Positions 27,527 through 36,936 of a stretch of DNA of 64,000 bases are shown piece after piece. The DNA lies in contig VSNM01000002.1 in the NCBI GenBank assembly GCA_009774245.1, positions 124,001 to 188,000 on the forward strand, written 5' to 3'. Position numbers and translations under genes: made by a program. This stretch comes from Lachnospiraceae bacterium. GTDB taxonomy: Bacteria > Bacillota > Clostridia > Lachnospirales > Lachnospiraceae. The number at the start of each line of letters is the position of its first letter. Within the stretch, counting starts at the first letter, position 1. The notes below the pieces were generated by a model. The model was not told the DNA's origin and ran no database searches. It worked only from the letters and a program-made list of their open reading frames with translations.

Positions 27527-30148
27527 CTATCTCTCCTGCGCGCCTGTGCGCATCAGGACCATCTGCATCAATATAAAGCTAAACCCCGCTGGAATACAGG
27601 GATGATAAGCCCACTCCGTCAGACTGATGAACTCAAACGCCACCACCAGTGCCAGCGGGACAAACACAACGCTGCGCTTTTTTCCGTAATATGTGGCGAA
27701 CCGGACGGCTCTCCACAGTGTCAGCACGCACAGTATGACAAACAAAATCCCCGCGGCCAGCCCGAAATTATATGCCACCTGCAGATAGGAATTGTGCGCA
27801 TGACTGTACTCATCGCCATTTTTATCCAGAGGCCCCATCTTTGGATGTCCCCCGAACCCAATCGCCCTGATATAGACGCCAAAGATCTCAAAGCGGCCAT
27901 TCGAAATATCCTTCTCATCCGAGATATCCTTCTCATCCGATTCCTTCCCGTCAGTCTCCTCTGAGAACGGATACATGTCAAGCCCTGCCAGATCATCCCC
28001 CGTGTATACAAGTTCTCCGAGTTCCCTGCAGGCGGGCTCACCCGTAAATCCCGCATCGGCCTCCCCGCCTTCCTGCCCCGTTGCCTGAAACCTGCCAAAC
28101 AATGTGGCAAAAAAGCGCCGCACAGTGATATATTTATCCGAGTTGACCGGTTCCCCTTTATAAATCAGGGCCGCCTCATTCTGCACCTCGATATCATAGT
28201 GGACCGGATCGCCAACGACGGCAGGAATCATTCTGACGGACGTGTAGACCATCGGAAAGCTGAGCAGGCACACCGCCGCCAGCACGCCGAGCTCCGACAA
28301 AACCCTCCGGACACTCTTGCGGTGCACCGCCGCGGCCATTATCACCACTGCTATCAAAATCACCGCCGCCGTCAGAAAAGCTGTCCGCGACATCGTGAGC
28401 AGGATAACCCCCGCCACACACGCTGTCACAAAATATTCAAAACAGCAGCCTTGCAGGATATTCTTCCTGTTTTTCAGCCTGCCATAGAGCTTTGCAACCG
28501 CGACGGCAAAGACCACCGCAAGATACATGCCAGTACACGCCACTGTATGAAAGATTCCTCCATACCGATAATAAATCCAGTAATGGTGCGGTCTGTGAGC
28601 GAGGCAAAACACAGTTACCAGCGCAAAGCTGAGCAGAATCCCGTTGCTGAAATTTTTCAGGAGTCTGCATTCCATTGAAAATGTGTTTGGCACAAAGAGA
28701 AACGCCAGAAACGGCAGTGTCGCCGTAAACACCCACACCTTCTCATACCGGTTCGCGTACATCAGCAGCCCGAATACCACCCACAGGGCTGTCAGGAGCG
28801 TCTGTTGTCTGTGTTCCCTCACCTGTCTGACAAGCCGCTTCCCCACATCGCGAAAAAGGACTGCCCTCATCCGCACCAGGGCAAGCAGAATATTCAGGAC
28901 CAGCAGTCCCCACGACACCACGACGCCACACGTAAGGCGCGCAAGCAGGAGTCCATTTTCATCTGTCTCGACCATTCTGCAGTAAATCACCGAGCCAGCC
29001 AGTCCCAGCAGCAGCCAAATGACGCTGTATCGATTGACCAGCTGTCTCTCATTATAGTTCATCAACAGCGCGATTGCCAGAAAAATCAGCATCCACCTGG
29101 TATTTGTGTAGTGATAAAAATTCCTGTCTGCATTGACATACTGGCACAGCGCATAAAACAACAGGCCAAAGCATACTGTCTGGATATAGTCCCTCCAGAG
29201 AAAGGACACCTGTCCCCTGGCAGACATCCTTGTCTTTTCCTTTTTTTTCGGATAGAGCACCGGAATCCACACCGCAGAGAGCACCCACAGCAAAGCCGCC
29301 ACAATCCCCGCCAGATAAAAAAGCCTGTCCCACAGCTCCCCGCCAAACCGGTTCCATATCACAGTATAGGCGATCAAAAACAGGGCTGCAAGCAAAGCCG
29401 CGGCGCTGACTCCGACACAAAACCATCTGCTGACCGCCTCTGTGTTCCCCGCAAACTTTTGATCATACAACATCATTGCGCAATCTGCGAGAAAATATAC
29501 CAGCAGGGCAGCGCCAATAATCAAAATATCAAATAAAACGATTCCGACAACCGTCAGCGGTCTGGAATAGTCAAAATCAGCAATCAGGCTTACCGCATCA
29601 TTGTAAATACCGTCAATATACAGCACGCCATTCTCAGCCTGCGCGAGAGCGCTTTTGTCCGCAACGGGAAGCGCATAGACCGCCTGGCTCTCCTCTGGTA
29701 TCAGGATTTCATAGTAACATACCGCACCAGTATCAACATCCAGATCAGGCGTCGCTGTCAGCACGCCGTCCCGCTCAATGCGCCTGCCATCGATATCCTC
29801 CTCATAGATACACGAGAAGCCGGCATCGTAGAGCCGGAAGCAGACGAGCTCTGCCTTGGCCGACGCGTCATCTACCGCGCAATTCATATACAGTCGTATC
29901 CGGTAAATATGCTCCCGCGAAAAGGTTACCTCCTGCAGTTTTTTGTCGTCGGAGGTAAACTGGTCTCCCGCCAGAATATCCTTCCCATGCCGGCTGACCG
30001 CCTGCTGCCTGGAATACGTATGCCTCTGGACCAGACCACACGGCCATACTCTGATGAGCGCGAGAAAGGTCAAAGTCACAATTGCGATCTGAACCATCGT
30101 GTTTCGCTTTATGCAGTTCGGGCTCCATCTCCTCTGAAACAGTCTCAA
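27527..30148 (-). CDS. O-antigen-ligase/Wzy-like membrane protein with an extra ectodomain
   Basis: An 873-residue protein. After the first membrane helix (VQIAIVTLTFLALI) comes an extracytoplasmic beta-rich domain of about 150 residues, then a further dozen or so helices. The ligase signature region is near the C terminus: DEYSHAHNSYLQVAYNFG, preceded by a periplasmic-side loop of about 90 residues. Such proteins polymerise lipid-linked repeats or transfer them to an acceptor. The start is TTG 30148, because AGGAGG lies about 9 bases before it and a promoter overlaps the longer open frame that begins at 30247. The preceding gene encodes a small protein with a similar ectodomain. Confidence 0.85.
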   Translation of the reverse strand: MRLFQRRWSPNCIKRNTMVQIAIVTLTFLALIRVWPCGLVQRHTYSRQQAVSRHGKDILAGDQFTSDDKKLQEVTFSREHIYRIRLYMNCAVDDASAKAELVCFRLYDAGFSCIYEEDIDGRRIERDGVLTATPDLDVDTGAVCYYEILIPEESQAVYALPVADKSALAQAENGVLYIDGIYNDAVSLIADFDYSRPLTVVGIVLFDILIIGAALLVYFLADCAMMLYDQKFAGNTEAVSRWFCVGVSAAALLAALFLIAYTVIWNRFGGELWDRLFYLAGIVAALLWVLSAVWIPVLYPKKKEKTRMSARGQVSFLWRDYIQTVCFGLLFYALCQYVNADRNFYHYTNTRWMLIFLAIALLMNYNERQLVNRYSVIWLLLGLAGSVIYCRMVETDENGLLLARLTCGVVVSWGLLVLNILLALVRMRAVLFRDVGKRLVRQVREHRQQTLLTALWVVFGLLMYANRYEKVWVFTATLPFLAFLFVPNTFSMECRLLKNFSNGILLSFALVTVFCLAHRPHHYWIYYRYGGIFHTVACTGMYLAVVFAVAVAKLYGRLKNRKNILQGCCFEYFVTACVAGVILLTMSRTAFLTAAVILIAVVIMAAAVHRKSVRRVLSELGVLAAVCLLSFPMVYTSVRMIPAVVGDPVHYDIEVQNEAALIYKGEPVNSDKYITVRRFFATLFGRFQATGQEGGEADAGFTGEPACRELGELVYTGDDLAGLDMYPFSEETDGKESDEKDISDEKDISNGRFEIFGVYIRAIGFGGHPKMGPLDKNGDEYSHAHNSYLQVAYNFGLAAGILFVILCVLTLWRAVRFATYYGKKRSVVFVPLALVVAFEFISLTEWAYHPCIPAGFSFILMQMVLMRTGAQER

Positions 30149-30173
30149 TGCGATCTTCTCCCTCCTCCTGATT

Positions 30174-30210
30174 CCAAATCTTATTTCATTCCAAATCTTA
30201 CCAAATCTAA
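30174..30210. repeat. Three CCAAATCT direct repeats in the ligase leader
   Basis: CCAAATCTTA at 30174-30183, CCAAATCTTA at 30191-30200 and CCAAATCTAA at 30201-30210 lie between the promoter and the ribosome-binding site of the ligase gene. They are possible regulator or RNA-binding sites. Confidence 0.5.
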
Positions 30211-30218
30211 CCCAACAC

Positions 30219-30247
30219 AGTATAGCACAATCCCATTCAGAATACAA
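30219..30247 (-). promoter_or_regulatory. Promoter upstream of the ligase gene
   Basis: Minus strand: -35 TTGTAT (30242-30247), 17-base spacer, extended -10 TGC-TATACT (30219-30224). The predicted start of transcription is near 30212, inside the longer open frame, which supports the TTG start at 30148. It would give the downstream half of the glycan locus its own transcript. Confidence 0.65.
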
Positions 30248-30256
30248 CGAATCCGA

Positions 30257-30889
30257 TCAGGAAATCACCATGACGAGCAGAAGCAATCCAAACGCATAAT
30301 ACGTAAGGTATTCATACCATTCAATGGGAACTGCATAGACAAATGATGCCTGCAGCGACGAGTGCTCCACATCCATTCCCGCATAGACCAGATGAAACGC
30401 CTGTTGTTCTGCCGAAGCGGCCAGTCTGGCATCCACAAAGGATATCTTTGGTCCATTGTCCGCACAGCCGACACTTTCCAATATGAGCGTATAGACCTGC
30501 TCCGGCGCCAGCCGTGTATGGACCGAAGCCTCCACCCAGCCATACTGCGGCAGCTCGGCGATGGGAACCGCGCCCGAGAATACCTGCTCTCCAGATGCAT
30601 CCAGGATGCCAAACTGCAGCTCCCCCTGCTCCCTGGAGCACCCTGAGGCGTCCACATGGACCTTCACACTGTCCAAATATTCATACTGTGGCATAAAATC
30701 CTGTTCCAGCCGATATCCATACGCCACAGAATCGACCTTCTGTTCATATGCGACTCCACTCTCTGATACCACTTCCCGCGTGATTCGCCCGGTGACGCAC
30801 AGCACCGCGAGCGCACCCGCAAGCAGAATACCAAAGGCGATCACCGCCGTCCTTCTCCACTTCTCCAATATGCCCCTCCCCCTGCTCAT
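30257..30889 (-). CDS. Small membrane-anchored protein with beta-rich ectodomain, unknown
   Basis: 210 residues: one membrane helix at about 13-33, an extracytoplasmic domain of alternating short strands (EYLDSVKVHVDA, ELQFGILDASGEQVFSG, VYTLILES), and a second helix at the C terminus (LTYYAFGLLLLVMVIS). The ectodomain pattern looks like a jelly-roll and resembles the extra domain in the neighbouring ligase. The start overlaps the preceding stop as ATGA with AAGGA upstream. Function unknown; a helper of the ligase or polymerase is inference. Confidence 0.75.
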   Translation of the reverse strand: MSRGRGILEKWRRTAVIAFGILLAGALAVLCVTGRITREVVSESGVAYEQKVDSVAYGYRLEQDFMPQYEYLDSVKVHVDASGCSREQGELQFGILDASGEQVFSGAVPIAELPQYGWVEASVHTRLAPEQVYTLILESVGCADNGPKISFVDARLAASAEQQAFHLVYAGMDVEHSSLQASFVYAVPIEWYEYLTYYAFGLLLLVMVIS

Positions 30890-32328
30890 TCCTTATGACT
30901 GATCCGGTAAAGCTGAAATTCATTCTGTTCGATTCCTGATCTCATGACATATTCCTTTTCCAGACCATTCTGTTCCAGCAGCTGTGTATCAAGCCATGGC
31001 GACACACAGCTGTCAAAATACCAGATCGTACCAAAATCACCCGCAAAATCCACATCCCCCAGAAATGTCACCCGATCTGGAAAATAGATATTGTAGATAA
31101 ATCCATAGATTTCAAAATTATAAACAATCAGGTCCTCCTGTCCGAGATGCTCCTCCATATATGCGAGCAGCTCATCGGTGTGCGTACTATGATACTCCTC
31201 CTCATAATTTTTCTGATACGAGTTGAATACCATCAGCACGCCAAAGACAGCGAGCAGAATCTGGACCTTTCCGGACTTTTCCCGAAACGCTAGCGCCAGA
31301 AACAATGCCAGAAGACCCATACACGGCAGCAGGTACCGCGCGATAAAAAAGGGCGTCACCAGCAGCGATACCGCGATACCGATCACAGCCGTCATCACAG
31401 GAACCGCGAGCAGCATCAGCGCCGCAACATCCCTTATGCCCTCTCCGCTGCCTTCTGTATGGCAATGAATCCGGCATCTGATACAGCGCTTCATGCAAAG
31501 CAGCACCGCCGCCCCGCACAAAATCAGGTACAGCGGTGTGGAGCCGGGCAGTCTCGACGCAAACAAAAAGTCAGGATATGCGCGGATTACCTGCCATGTG
31601 ACTGGTGCAATCCAGTAATTCTCAATCCGGCTTGCCGTCTGCCGAAACAGCACGACAAGCCAGGGCAGATAACACACTGCCACTGCGCCACCGGATATGA
31701 GGCATGCCCATAGCAGCGCCCAGTTCTTATTTTTGATGCCACAGCTCAACGCATAGACGCACAGAAGCAGATAGATGCACACACAGCTCAGCATCGCATA
31801 ATTGTGCGTATAACAGCCCAGCAGACTCGCAGCCGCAAGCTGGATACAGCAGCGCCTCCTTGTCCGCTGATCCTCCTGCGTGCACATGCCGTACGCGGCA
31901 AGCCCTGCCCATGTGACAAAAAACAGTGCCCAGCTGTACATGCGCATCTGCACCACATACTCAGCCACACACGGAATGGCATTGACCATAATGATAAACA
32001 GCGCTGCCGTCCGCCCGCCGCACCATGGTCTCACATGCGTAAGCGCAAGCAGCATGGTCAGCGCCATCGGAATCACAGAAACCGCCTTGTATACAGGAAA
32101 TGCATCGCCCAGAAGCAGCACGAAGCACTTCACGATCAGATAGTACAGCGGAGGATGCACATCATTTGCCGTGTTCCGGATAATCCCCCAAAACGAGTTT
32201 TCCCGCACCAGCTCCATCGTGTACGCCTCGTCTGTCCATATATTCTTGTTAAAGATCAGGCTGATGTACATAGCCGTAAAGGCTATCACGAGTAGCAGCA
32301 ACAGGGACACGGACTTCTTTTTATTCAT
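30886..32328 (-). CDS. GT-C (GT39/PMT-like) membrane glycosyltransferase
   Basis: A 480-residue protein with about ten to twelve membrane helices. The first extracytoplasmic loop has NIWTDEAYTMEL, with the acidic pair expected at a GT-C active site, followed by NDVHPPLYYLIV, which is diagnostic of the GT39/PMT_2-type family. These enzymes take a sugar from a polyprenyl-phosphate donor outside the membrane. The preceding gene encodes a likely polyprenyl-phosphate sugar synthase, and the two overlap as ATGA, so they probably form a donor-synthesis and transfer pair. Confidence 0.88.
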   Translation of the reverse strand: MNKKKSVSLLLLLVIAFTAMYISLIFNKNIWTDEAYTMELVRENSFWGIIRNTANDVHPPLYYLIVKCFVLLLGDAFPVYKAVSVIPMALTMLLALTHVRPWCGGRTAALFIIMVNAIPCVAEYVVQMRMYSWALFFVTWAGLAAYGMCTQEDQRTRRRCCIQLAAASLLGCYTHNYAMLSCVCIYLLLCVYALSCGIKNKNWALLWACLISGGAVAVCYLPWLVVLFRQTASRIENYWIAPVTWQVIRAYPDFLFASRLPGSTPLYLILCGAAVLLCMKRCIRCRIHCHTEGSGEGIRDVAALMLLAVPVMTAVIGIAVSLLVTPFFIARYLLPCMGLLALFLALAFREKSGKVQILLAVFGVLMVFNSYQKNYEEEYHSTHTDELLAYMEEHLGQEDLIVYNFEIYGFIYNIYFPDRVTFLGDVDFAGDFGTIWYFDSCVSPWLDTQLLEQNGLEKEYVMRSGIEQNEFQLYRISHKE

Positions 32329-33320
32329 TTTTGAGTCCTCCCGGTTTGCGCAGTCTCATTTTCAGTCCCAGTCCCAATCTCATCTCTCATCTCCCCGCTC
32401 GACGTCTCCTCCCGAATCACATACTGTGGCGAATTGTTGATACTGATATAGATGCGCCCGATATACTCCCCGATCAGCCCCAGCATGATCATCAACATCC
32501 CGCCGATGAACACCACAGCCGCCATCAGCGAACTGAATCCCAGCGGCACGACCGGATTGACAAACTTCTTGACAATGGTATAAATCCCATAGAGAAATCC
32601 CGCGCCGGCAAACACAACACCTGTCACGGTAGCGGCCCGGAGCGGAAAAATCGAAAACGCCGTAAACCCGTTAAACCACAATCCCAGCAGCTTTTTCATG
32701 GTATATCCCGACGTCCCGCTCACACGGCTTCTGTGTTTTACCGGAACATTGGTGATATTTCTGGTGGCGCGCAGCACCAGACCGATCACATAGGGGTAGC
32801 TGTTCTCGTATTGCAGCATACTGTCAATCACAAAGCGCCTTGCGGCGAAATAGCTTGTCACATGCAGCTCCTTTGGTTTTCCGAGCATTGTCCTTGTCAT
32901 GATATCATTCATCCATGTGCCAAAGTTGCGAAACGCACTGTGCTTCTTATCCTCGTAGCTTGCATAGACTACATCACTCCCGCTCTCAATCCCCTCCAGC
33001 AGCTTTCCCACCTCGTTGGCCGGCGTCTGTCCGTCATCGTCAAGGCAGACGACGATATCCCCGTCCGACCTGCGCAGTCCCGCCATCAGCGCCGCGTGCT
33101 GCCCGAAGTTCTTCGCCAGACTGATTCCTGTAATATTTTCATATTTTACACACAATGCCTTGATCACCTCGTAAGTGCCATCCGGCGAACAGTCGTTTAC
33201 CAGAAAGATGTCATAGGCATATTTGGGCAAGGACGCCATTGTATCCTGTAATTCTGCCACAACTCCCTCGATCGTCCTCTCGCTTCGATAGCAGGGGATG
33301 ACAAAGCTTATTTTACTCAT
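32325..33320 (-). CDS. Polyprenyl-phosphate glycosyltransferase (GT2, DPM1/GtrB-like)
   Basis: A 331-residue GT2 enzyme with two C-terminal membrane helices (about 235-255 and 270-295). ISFVIPCYRSERTIEGVV, the donor-site LDDDGQTPANEV (DDD) and the acceptor region SYFAARRF are typical of the GtrB/ArnC/DPM1 group, which makes undecaprenyl-phosphate sugars. ATG 33320 or TTG 33326 is the start; AAGGAG fits both. It is coupled to the GT39-like gene that follows. No separate GtrA flippase gene was seen. Confidence 0.9.
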   Translation of the reverse strand: MSKISFVIPCYRSERTIEGVVAELQDTMASLPKYAYDIFLVNDCSPDGTYEVIKALCVKYENITGISLAKNFGQHAALMAGLRRSDGDIVVCLDDDGQTPANEVGKLLEGIESGSDVVYASYEDKKHSAFRNFGTWMNDIMTRTMLGKPKELHVTSYFAARRFVIDSMLQYENSYPYVIGLVLRATRNITNVPVKHRSRVSGTSGYTMKKLLGLWFNGFTAFSIFPLRAATVTGVVFAGAGFLYGIYTIVKKFVNPVVPLGFSSLMAAVVFIGGMLMIMLGLIGEYIGRIYISINNSPQYVIREETSSGEMRDEIGTGTENETAQTGRTQK

Positions 33321-33354
33321 AGTCAACTGATCTCCTTAAACTGATCAAAATCTT

Positions 33355-33897
33355 TTATTCGTTGGGATTGATGGCCCCAAACAAGATCAGATCCTCATAT
33401 CGTCCCTCCAGAAAGAGCTCATCCTTCAAATATGCCTCCTGCACATAGCCGGCCTTCTCGTTCATGCGTATGCTCGCCTTGTTCCGCGCCAGCACGCGCG
33501 ACACCACCTTATGCATCCCAAGGGCGGTAAAAGCATAATTCAGCACCAGCTTTGCAGCCTCCGTACCAATTCCCTTTCCATAGGCCTGTTCTTCCCCGAG
33601 ATAGATGCCCCACTCCGCCTTCTTATGTTCCTCCTCGAAATTCTGAAGATAAATCGAGCCCAACGGCATATCGTCCTCATTTCTGCACACAATAAACTGA
33701 TGCACCAGTCCCGTGAACACTTTGTTCGCAAGCCAGTTCTCGTGATCCTCGCGGCTGACAGGCTTCCGATAGATAAAGTTTTCCACTACTATCGGCCTGT
33801 TTCGCCAGCGCACTGCCATTTCCGTGTCATCCGCCGTGATCGGCCGCAGATAAATCTGCTGTCCTTTGATCACCAAATCTTTTTTCATCGGTTCCAT
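33355..33897 (-). CDS. GNAT N-acetyltransferase (possible sugar acetyltransferase)
   Basis: 180 residues of the RimJ/RimL-like GNAT fold. QIYLRPITADDTEMAVRW opens the domain, and the acetyl-CoA loop is in GEEQAYGKGIGTEAAKL. I start at ATG 33897, whose ribosome-binding site AAAGAGG follows the preceding stop; the open frame extending to 34041 overlaps the upstream gene and is unlikely. Two genes downstream of WecE, it could acetylate the 4-amino group to give dTDP-Fuc4NAc, as WecD does. That is inference; another amine acceptor is possible. Confidence 0.86.
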   Translation of the reverse strand: MEPMKKDLVIKGQQIYLRPITADDTEMAVRWRNRPIVVENFIYRKPVSREDHENWLANKVFTGLVHQFIVCRNEDDMPLGSIYLQNFEEEHKKAEWGIYLGEEQAYGKGIGTEAAKLVLNYAFTALGMHKVVSRVLARNKASIRMNEKAGYVQEAYLKDELFLEGRYEDLILFGAINPNE

Positions 33898-33916
33898 AAT
33901 AATTTTCCCATCCTCT

Positions 33917-35749
33917 TTATTTCGTTCCGACCAGCTCATATACATCAAATGCCGGTTCCCCCGCCTCCGTCCTGATCTGGTCAGCGCGTTCCAGACTGAC
34001 CGCGATCCCGCGTTTGGCATAGTACTGCACAAGCCAGTCAAGATTCTTGTTCACATCCGCGATAAAATATGCCCCTGCCTGCCTGCCCGTCTCAGCGCCG
34101 CCAAGCGCGCTCTGAATATCCTTAAAATGATACCGCTCCAATTTCTGCCTTGCCAGCGGACTTTTTGCCGCCCAGCCTCCACAGAGGTCAAAATTTTTGA
34201 ACGAGTTATCCACATCCGTAAACATTTTTTCCGCGTAGGGCGCGCCCTGATAAGATGTCGAGGAATACACATCGATGATATAATAATTATTTCCATTTTT
34301 CCGGCAATAATCCATCATTGCGTTCCAGCGCGCATCCGCCGCCACCCGCCTGTCATACTCAGCCCGTACATCTTGCTGGCTCACCGCAAGCGACGCAAAA
34401 GCGCCGGCAACACACAACAGATAACTGACGAGCCGCGCTGCCCGATACGTCCTGCCATTGCGCTCCCCCGCGCTGTCGCAGAGCAAAAAGCCGGCCAGCA
34501 TGACAAACTCCGCCACAAGAAGCGGCATCGTCACCCGGTCAAGCACCCGATCCACCATGCACAGATACAGCCACAAGACACTGCGCACCGCCAGAATCCC
34601 CAGCAGCTTCGCAATTGCACCCGCGCGCTGTCTTCCTCTCACAGGCGCCACACACAGAATCAGATACAGCAGATACAGGACGATCACAGCCGCACCGGCC
34701 ATGGAACTGCTGCCCGTCAGCTGGTCTTTATATTTCCAGAGCGCCTCCCTGACACTGTTTCTGCTGACAAAGCCAAACGTACTACAAAGTGTACTATGAA
34801 GTCCTCTTCCATCCTTTGCCAGCTGTTCCTGATAGGCCACGATGGCTTCAAGCCTCCATGTGTCAATCGACTCGTCGAGGGCAAAATTATAATTTTCCAA
34901 AAGTGTATAGGACTCCCGCGACAGACCGATCGACTCATAAAACTCCCTGTTATCCTCATAACCAGGCAGTCCGTAAAAGTCATACAGTTTCGTCCGCGCG
35001 TCAAAAAAATTCCGAAAGCCCGCCCACTCGCTTCCCCTGTACGCCACCATGTCCAGCGAGTACACCGCAGCCATACAAAGAAGCGCCGTCACGATCAGCG
35101 TGATATATTTTCTGAAATTCACCACGGTAAAAAAACGTTCCTCACCACACCACCTCACAAGCCCCGCGAGCAGCAGAAACGGAAGCAGCATTATGCAGAC
35201 CTCCGTCCGTATCATAAAGGACAGCACCACAAGGAGAAGAGGGAGCAGATTTCTCCGGAAAAATACATACGGCTTGTCTGTCTTTGGCGCCGCGAGGAAC
35301 AAAAACAGCGCCCCCGCCATACAGATTCCCGAAGTGACACTGTACTGCACGACCACAAACTCCCGCAAATACAGACCATACACCAGAGCAGCCTCCGCCG
35401 CAAGCGCCAGGACTCCCGTCTTAGCGCTCTGCATGATGGACAAAAGCCGCACCGCGATCAAAAACACCACGCCAAACTGACACAGACACAAAAACAAGCC
35501 ATACCAGGGAACTGTCGGAATGGCTCTGTAAAAAAGCGCAATACACCACGCCAGAGGATAGAGCATCTGGATGCAGTAGCCGCTTGGCCGCCCCGTATAG
35601 GCTCCCGATACGATATCCTTGATCATGGTGTCGTCATTCAGATCATAATAAAAATCAAACTGGACGGATAAAAGCAGCGCAAGCAAAAAAGCAAAAACAA
35701 AAGCACCACACACCTTTACCGCCCTCACTCCTGTGCGGTCATCCATCAT
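33917..35749 (-). CDS. Polytopic GT-C-like membrane protein, unknown
   Basis: 610 residues with about ten membrane helices over the first 440 residues and a soluble C-terminal domain of about 150. The first extracytoplasmic loop holds FYYDLNDDTMIKDIVSG, an Asp-rich stretch placed as in GT-C glycosyltransferases. The C-terminal part has no recognised motif. ATG 35749 overlaps the WecE stop. A large open frame on the opposite strand is a shadow of it. Likely a glycan-assembly transferase; donor and acceptor unknown. Confidence 0.78.
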   Translation of the reverse strand: MMDDRTGVRAVKVCGAFVFAFLLALLLSVQFDFYYDLNDDTMIKDIVSGAYTGRPSGYCIQMLYPLAWCIALFYRAIPTVPWYGLFLCLCQFGVVFLIAVRLLSIMQSAKTGVLALAAEAALVYGLYLREFVVVQYSVTSGICMAGALFLFLAAPKTDKPYVFFRRNLLPLLLVVLSFMIRTEVCIMLLPFLLLAGLVRWCGEERFFTVVNFRKYITLIVTALLCMAAVYSLDMVAYRGSEWAGFRNFFDARTKLYDFYGLPGYEDNREFYESIGLSRESYTLLENYNFALDESIDTWRLEAIVAYQEQLAKDGRGLHSTLCSTFGFVSRNSVREALWKYKDQLTGSSSMAGAAVIVLYLLYLILCVAPVRGRQRAGAIAKLLGILAVRSVLWLYLCMVDRVLDRVTMPLLVAEFVMLAGFLLCDSAGERNGRTYRAARLVSYLLCVAGAFASLAVSQQDVRAEYDRRVAADARWNAMMDYCRKNGNNYYIIDVYSSTSYQGAPYAEKMFTDVDNSFKNFDLCGGWAAKSPLARQKLERYHFKDIQSALGGAETGRQAGAYFIADVNKNLDWLVQYYAKRGIAVSLERADQIRTEAGEPAFDVYELVGTK

Positions 35750-36876
35750 ATGTGATAGAACTCCTTCACTTTCCCTACGATATAATCAACCTCATCTGAT
35801 GTCAGCGTATAAAACATCGGCAGGCGCACCAGACGGTCACTCTCCCGTGTCGTGTACACATCCTCGCCCGCAAACCTGCCAAACTTTCGTCCTGCAGGCG
35901 CGGAATGCAGCGGTACATAGTGAAACACTGCCCAGATTCCATTTTCTTTCAGAAAATCAATGAGTCTTGTGCGCTCATCCAGATCTTTTGTCTTGACATA
36001 GTACATGTGACCGTTGTGGACACAGCCCTCTGGCACATGGGGCAGCTCCAGGATTCCCCGCTCCCGCAGCGGCTGCAGCAGTTCGTTGTACTGATTCCAC
36101 AGCTCCACACGCTTTGCGGTGATCTCTTGAATCAGTTCGATCTGCGCCCACAGATAAGCCGCGTTCATGTCACTCGGCAGATACGAGGAGCCATAGTTCA
36201 TCCAGCGGTATTTGTCCACCTGCCCCCGGTAGTACTGTGATCGGTTCGTGCCTTTTTCACGGATGATCTCCGCCTCGTTGATATACTGTTCGTCCTTGAT
36301 CAACAGCGCACCGCCCTCGCCCATGCTCAGGTTCTTGGTCTCATGGAAGGAATAACACCCGAAATCTCCGATCGCTCCGAGCTGTTTCCCCTTGTATGTC
36401 GCAGCGATACCCTGCGCCGCGTCCTCCACCACAAACAGATTGTGACGCCTGGCGATATCCATGATGGTATCCATCTCGCACGCCACGCCCGCATAGTGGA
36501 CAGGCACGATCGCCCTCGTCCGGTCCGTAATTGCCTGCTCAATTAATTTCTCGTCAATATTCATGGTGTCCGGCCTGATGTCGACAAAGACCGCCGTGGC
36601 GCCGCGGAGCACAAAGGCGTCCGCCGTGGACACAAAGGTGTAGGAAGGCATGATGACCTCGTCCCCCTCCCTGATATCGATCAGGAGCGCCGCAAGCTCT
36701 GTCGCCTGCGTGCAGGAAGGCGTCAACAGGCACTTTGCCATGCCTGTGTACTGCTCAATCCACTCACTGCACTTTTTCGTGAACGGCCCGTCCCCGCATA
36801 TTTTCTGGTTCTCAACTGCCTGTCTGATGTAATTGATCTCCCTGCCCGTATATGGCGGTACATTAAAATTGATCAT
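35746..36876 (-). CDS. wecE: dTDP-4-amino-4,6-dideoxygalactose transaminase
   Basis: A 376-residue DegT-family PLP enzyme. The start MINFNVPPYTGREINYI, the phosphate region PSCTQATELAALLIDI, VVEDAAQGIAATYKGKQLG and the PLP Lys in SFHETKNLSMGEGG are characteristic of WecE/RffA. That enzyme uses glutamate to convert dTDP-4-keto-6-deoxyglucose to dTDP-Fuc4N. I start at ATG 36876, matching the family; an ATG 30 bases upstream has no ribosome-binding site. The dTDP-glucose genes rmlA and rmlB are not in the window. The gene follows a terminator by about 35 bases. Confidence 0.94.
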   Translation of the reverse strand: MINFNVPPYTGREINYIRQAVENQKICGDGPFTKKCSEWIEQYTGMAKCLLTPSCTQATELAALLIDIREGDEVIMPSYTFVSTADAFVLRGATAVFVDIRPDTMNIDEKLIEQAITDRTRAIVPVHYAGVACEMDTIMDIARRHNLFVVEDAAQGIAATYKGKQLGAIGDFGCYSFHETKNLSMGEGGALLIKDEQYINEAEIIREKGTNRSQYYRGQVDKYRWMNYGSSYLPSDMNAAYLWAQIELIQEITAKRVELWNQYNELLQPLRERGILELPHVPEGCVHNGHMYYVKTKDLDERTRLIDFLKENGIWAVFHYVPLHSAPAGRKFGRFAGEDVYTTRESDRLVRLPMFYTLTSDEVDYIVGKVKEFYHI

Positions 36877-36910
36877 GCTGTAACCATGCCTTTCCACTAT
36901 TTTCATTTTT

Positions 36911-36933
36911 AAAAAGGGCTGCCAAAACAGCCC
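36911..36933 (-). terminator. Intrinsic terminator after the AT-rich cassette
   Basis: Minus strand: GGGCTG (36928-36933) pairs with CAGCCC (36916-36921) and is followed by TTTTT (36911-36915). It lies just past the 213-residue gene and before wecE. Confidence 0.75.
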
Positions 36934-36936
36934 CCC

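Noticed and set aside
33866..35671. 601-codon open frame on the plus strand
   Set aside because: It is the antisense shadow of the 610-residue membrane protein; no ribosome-binding site and an unnatural His/Arg/Pro-rich composition.
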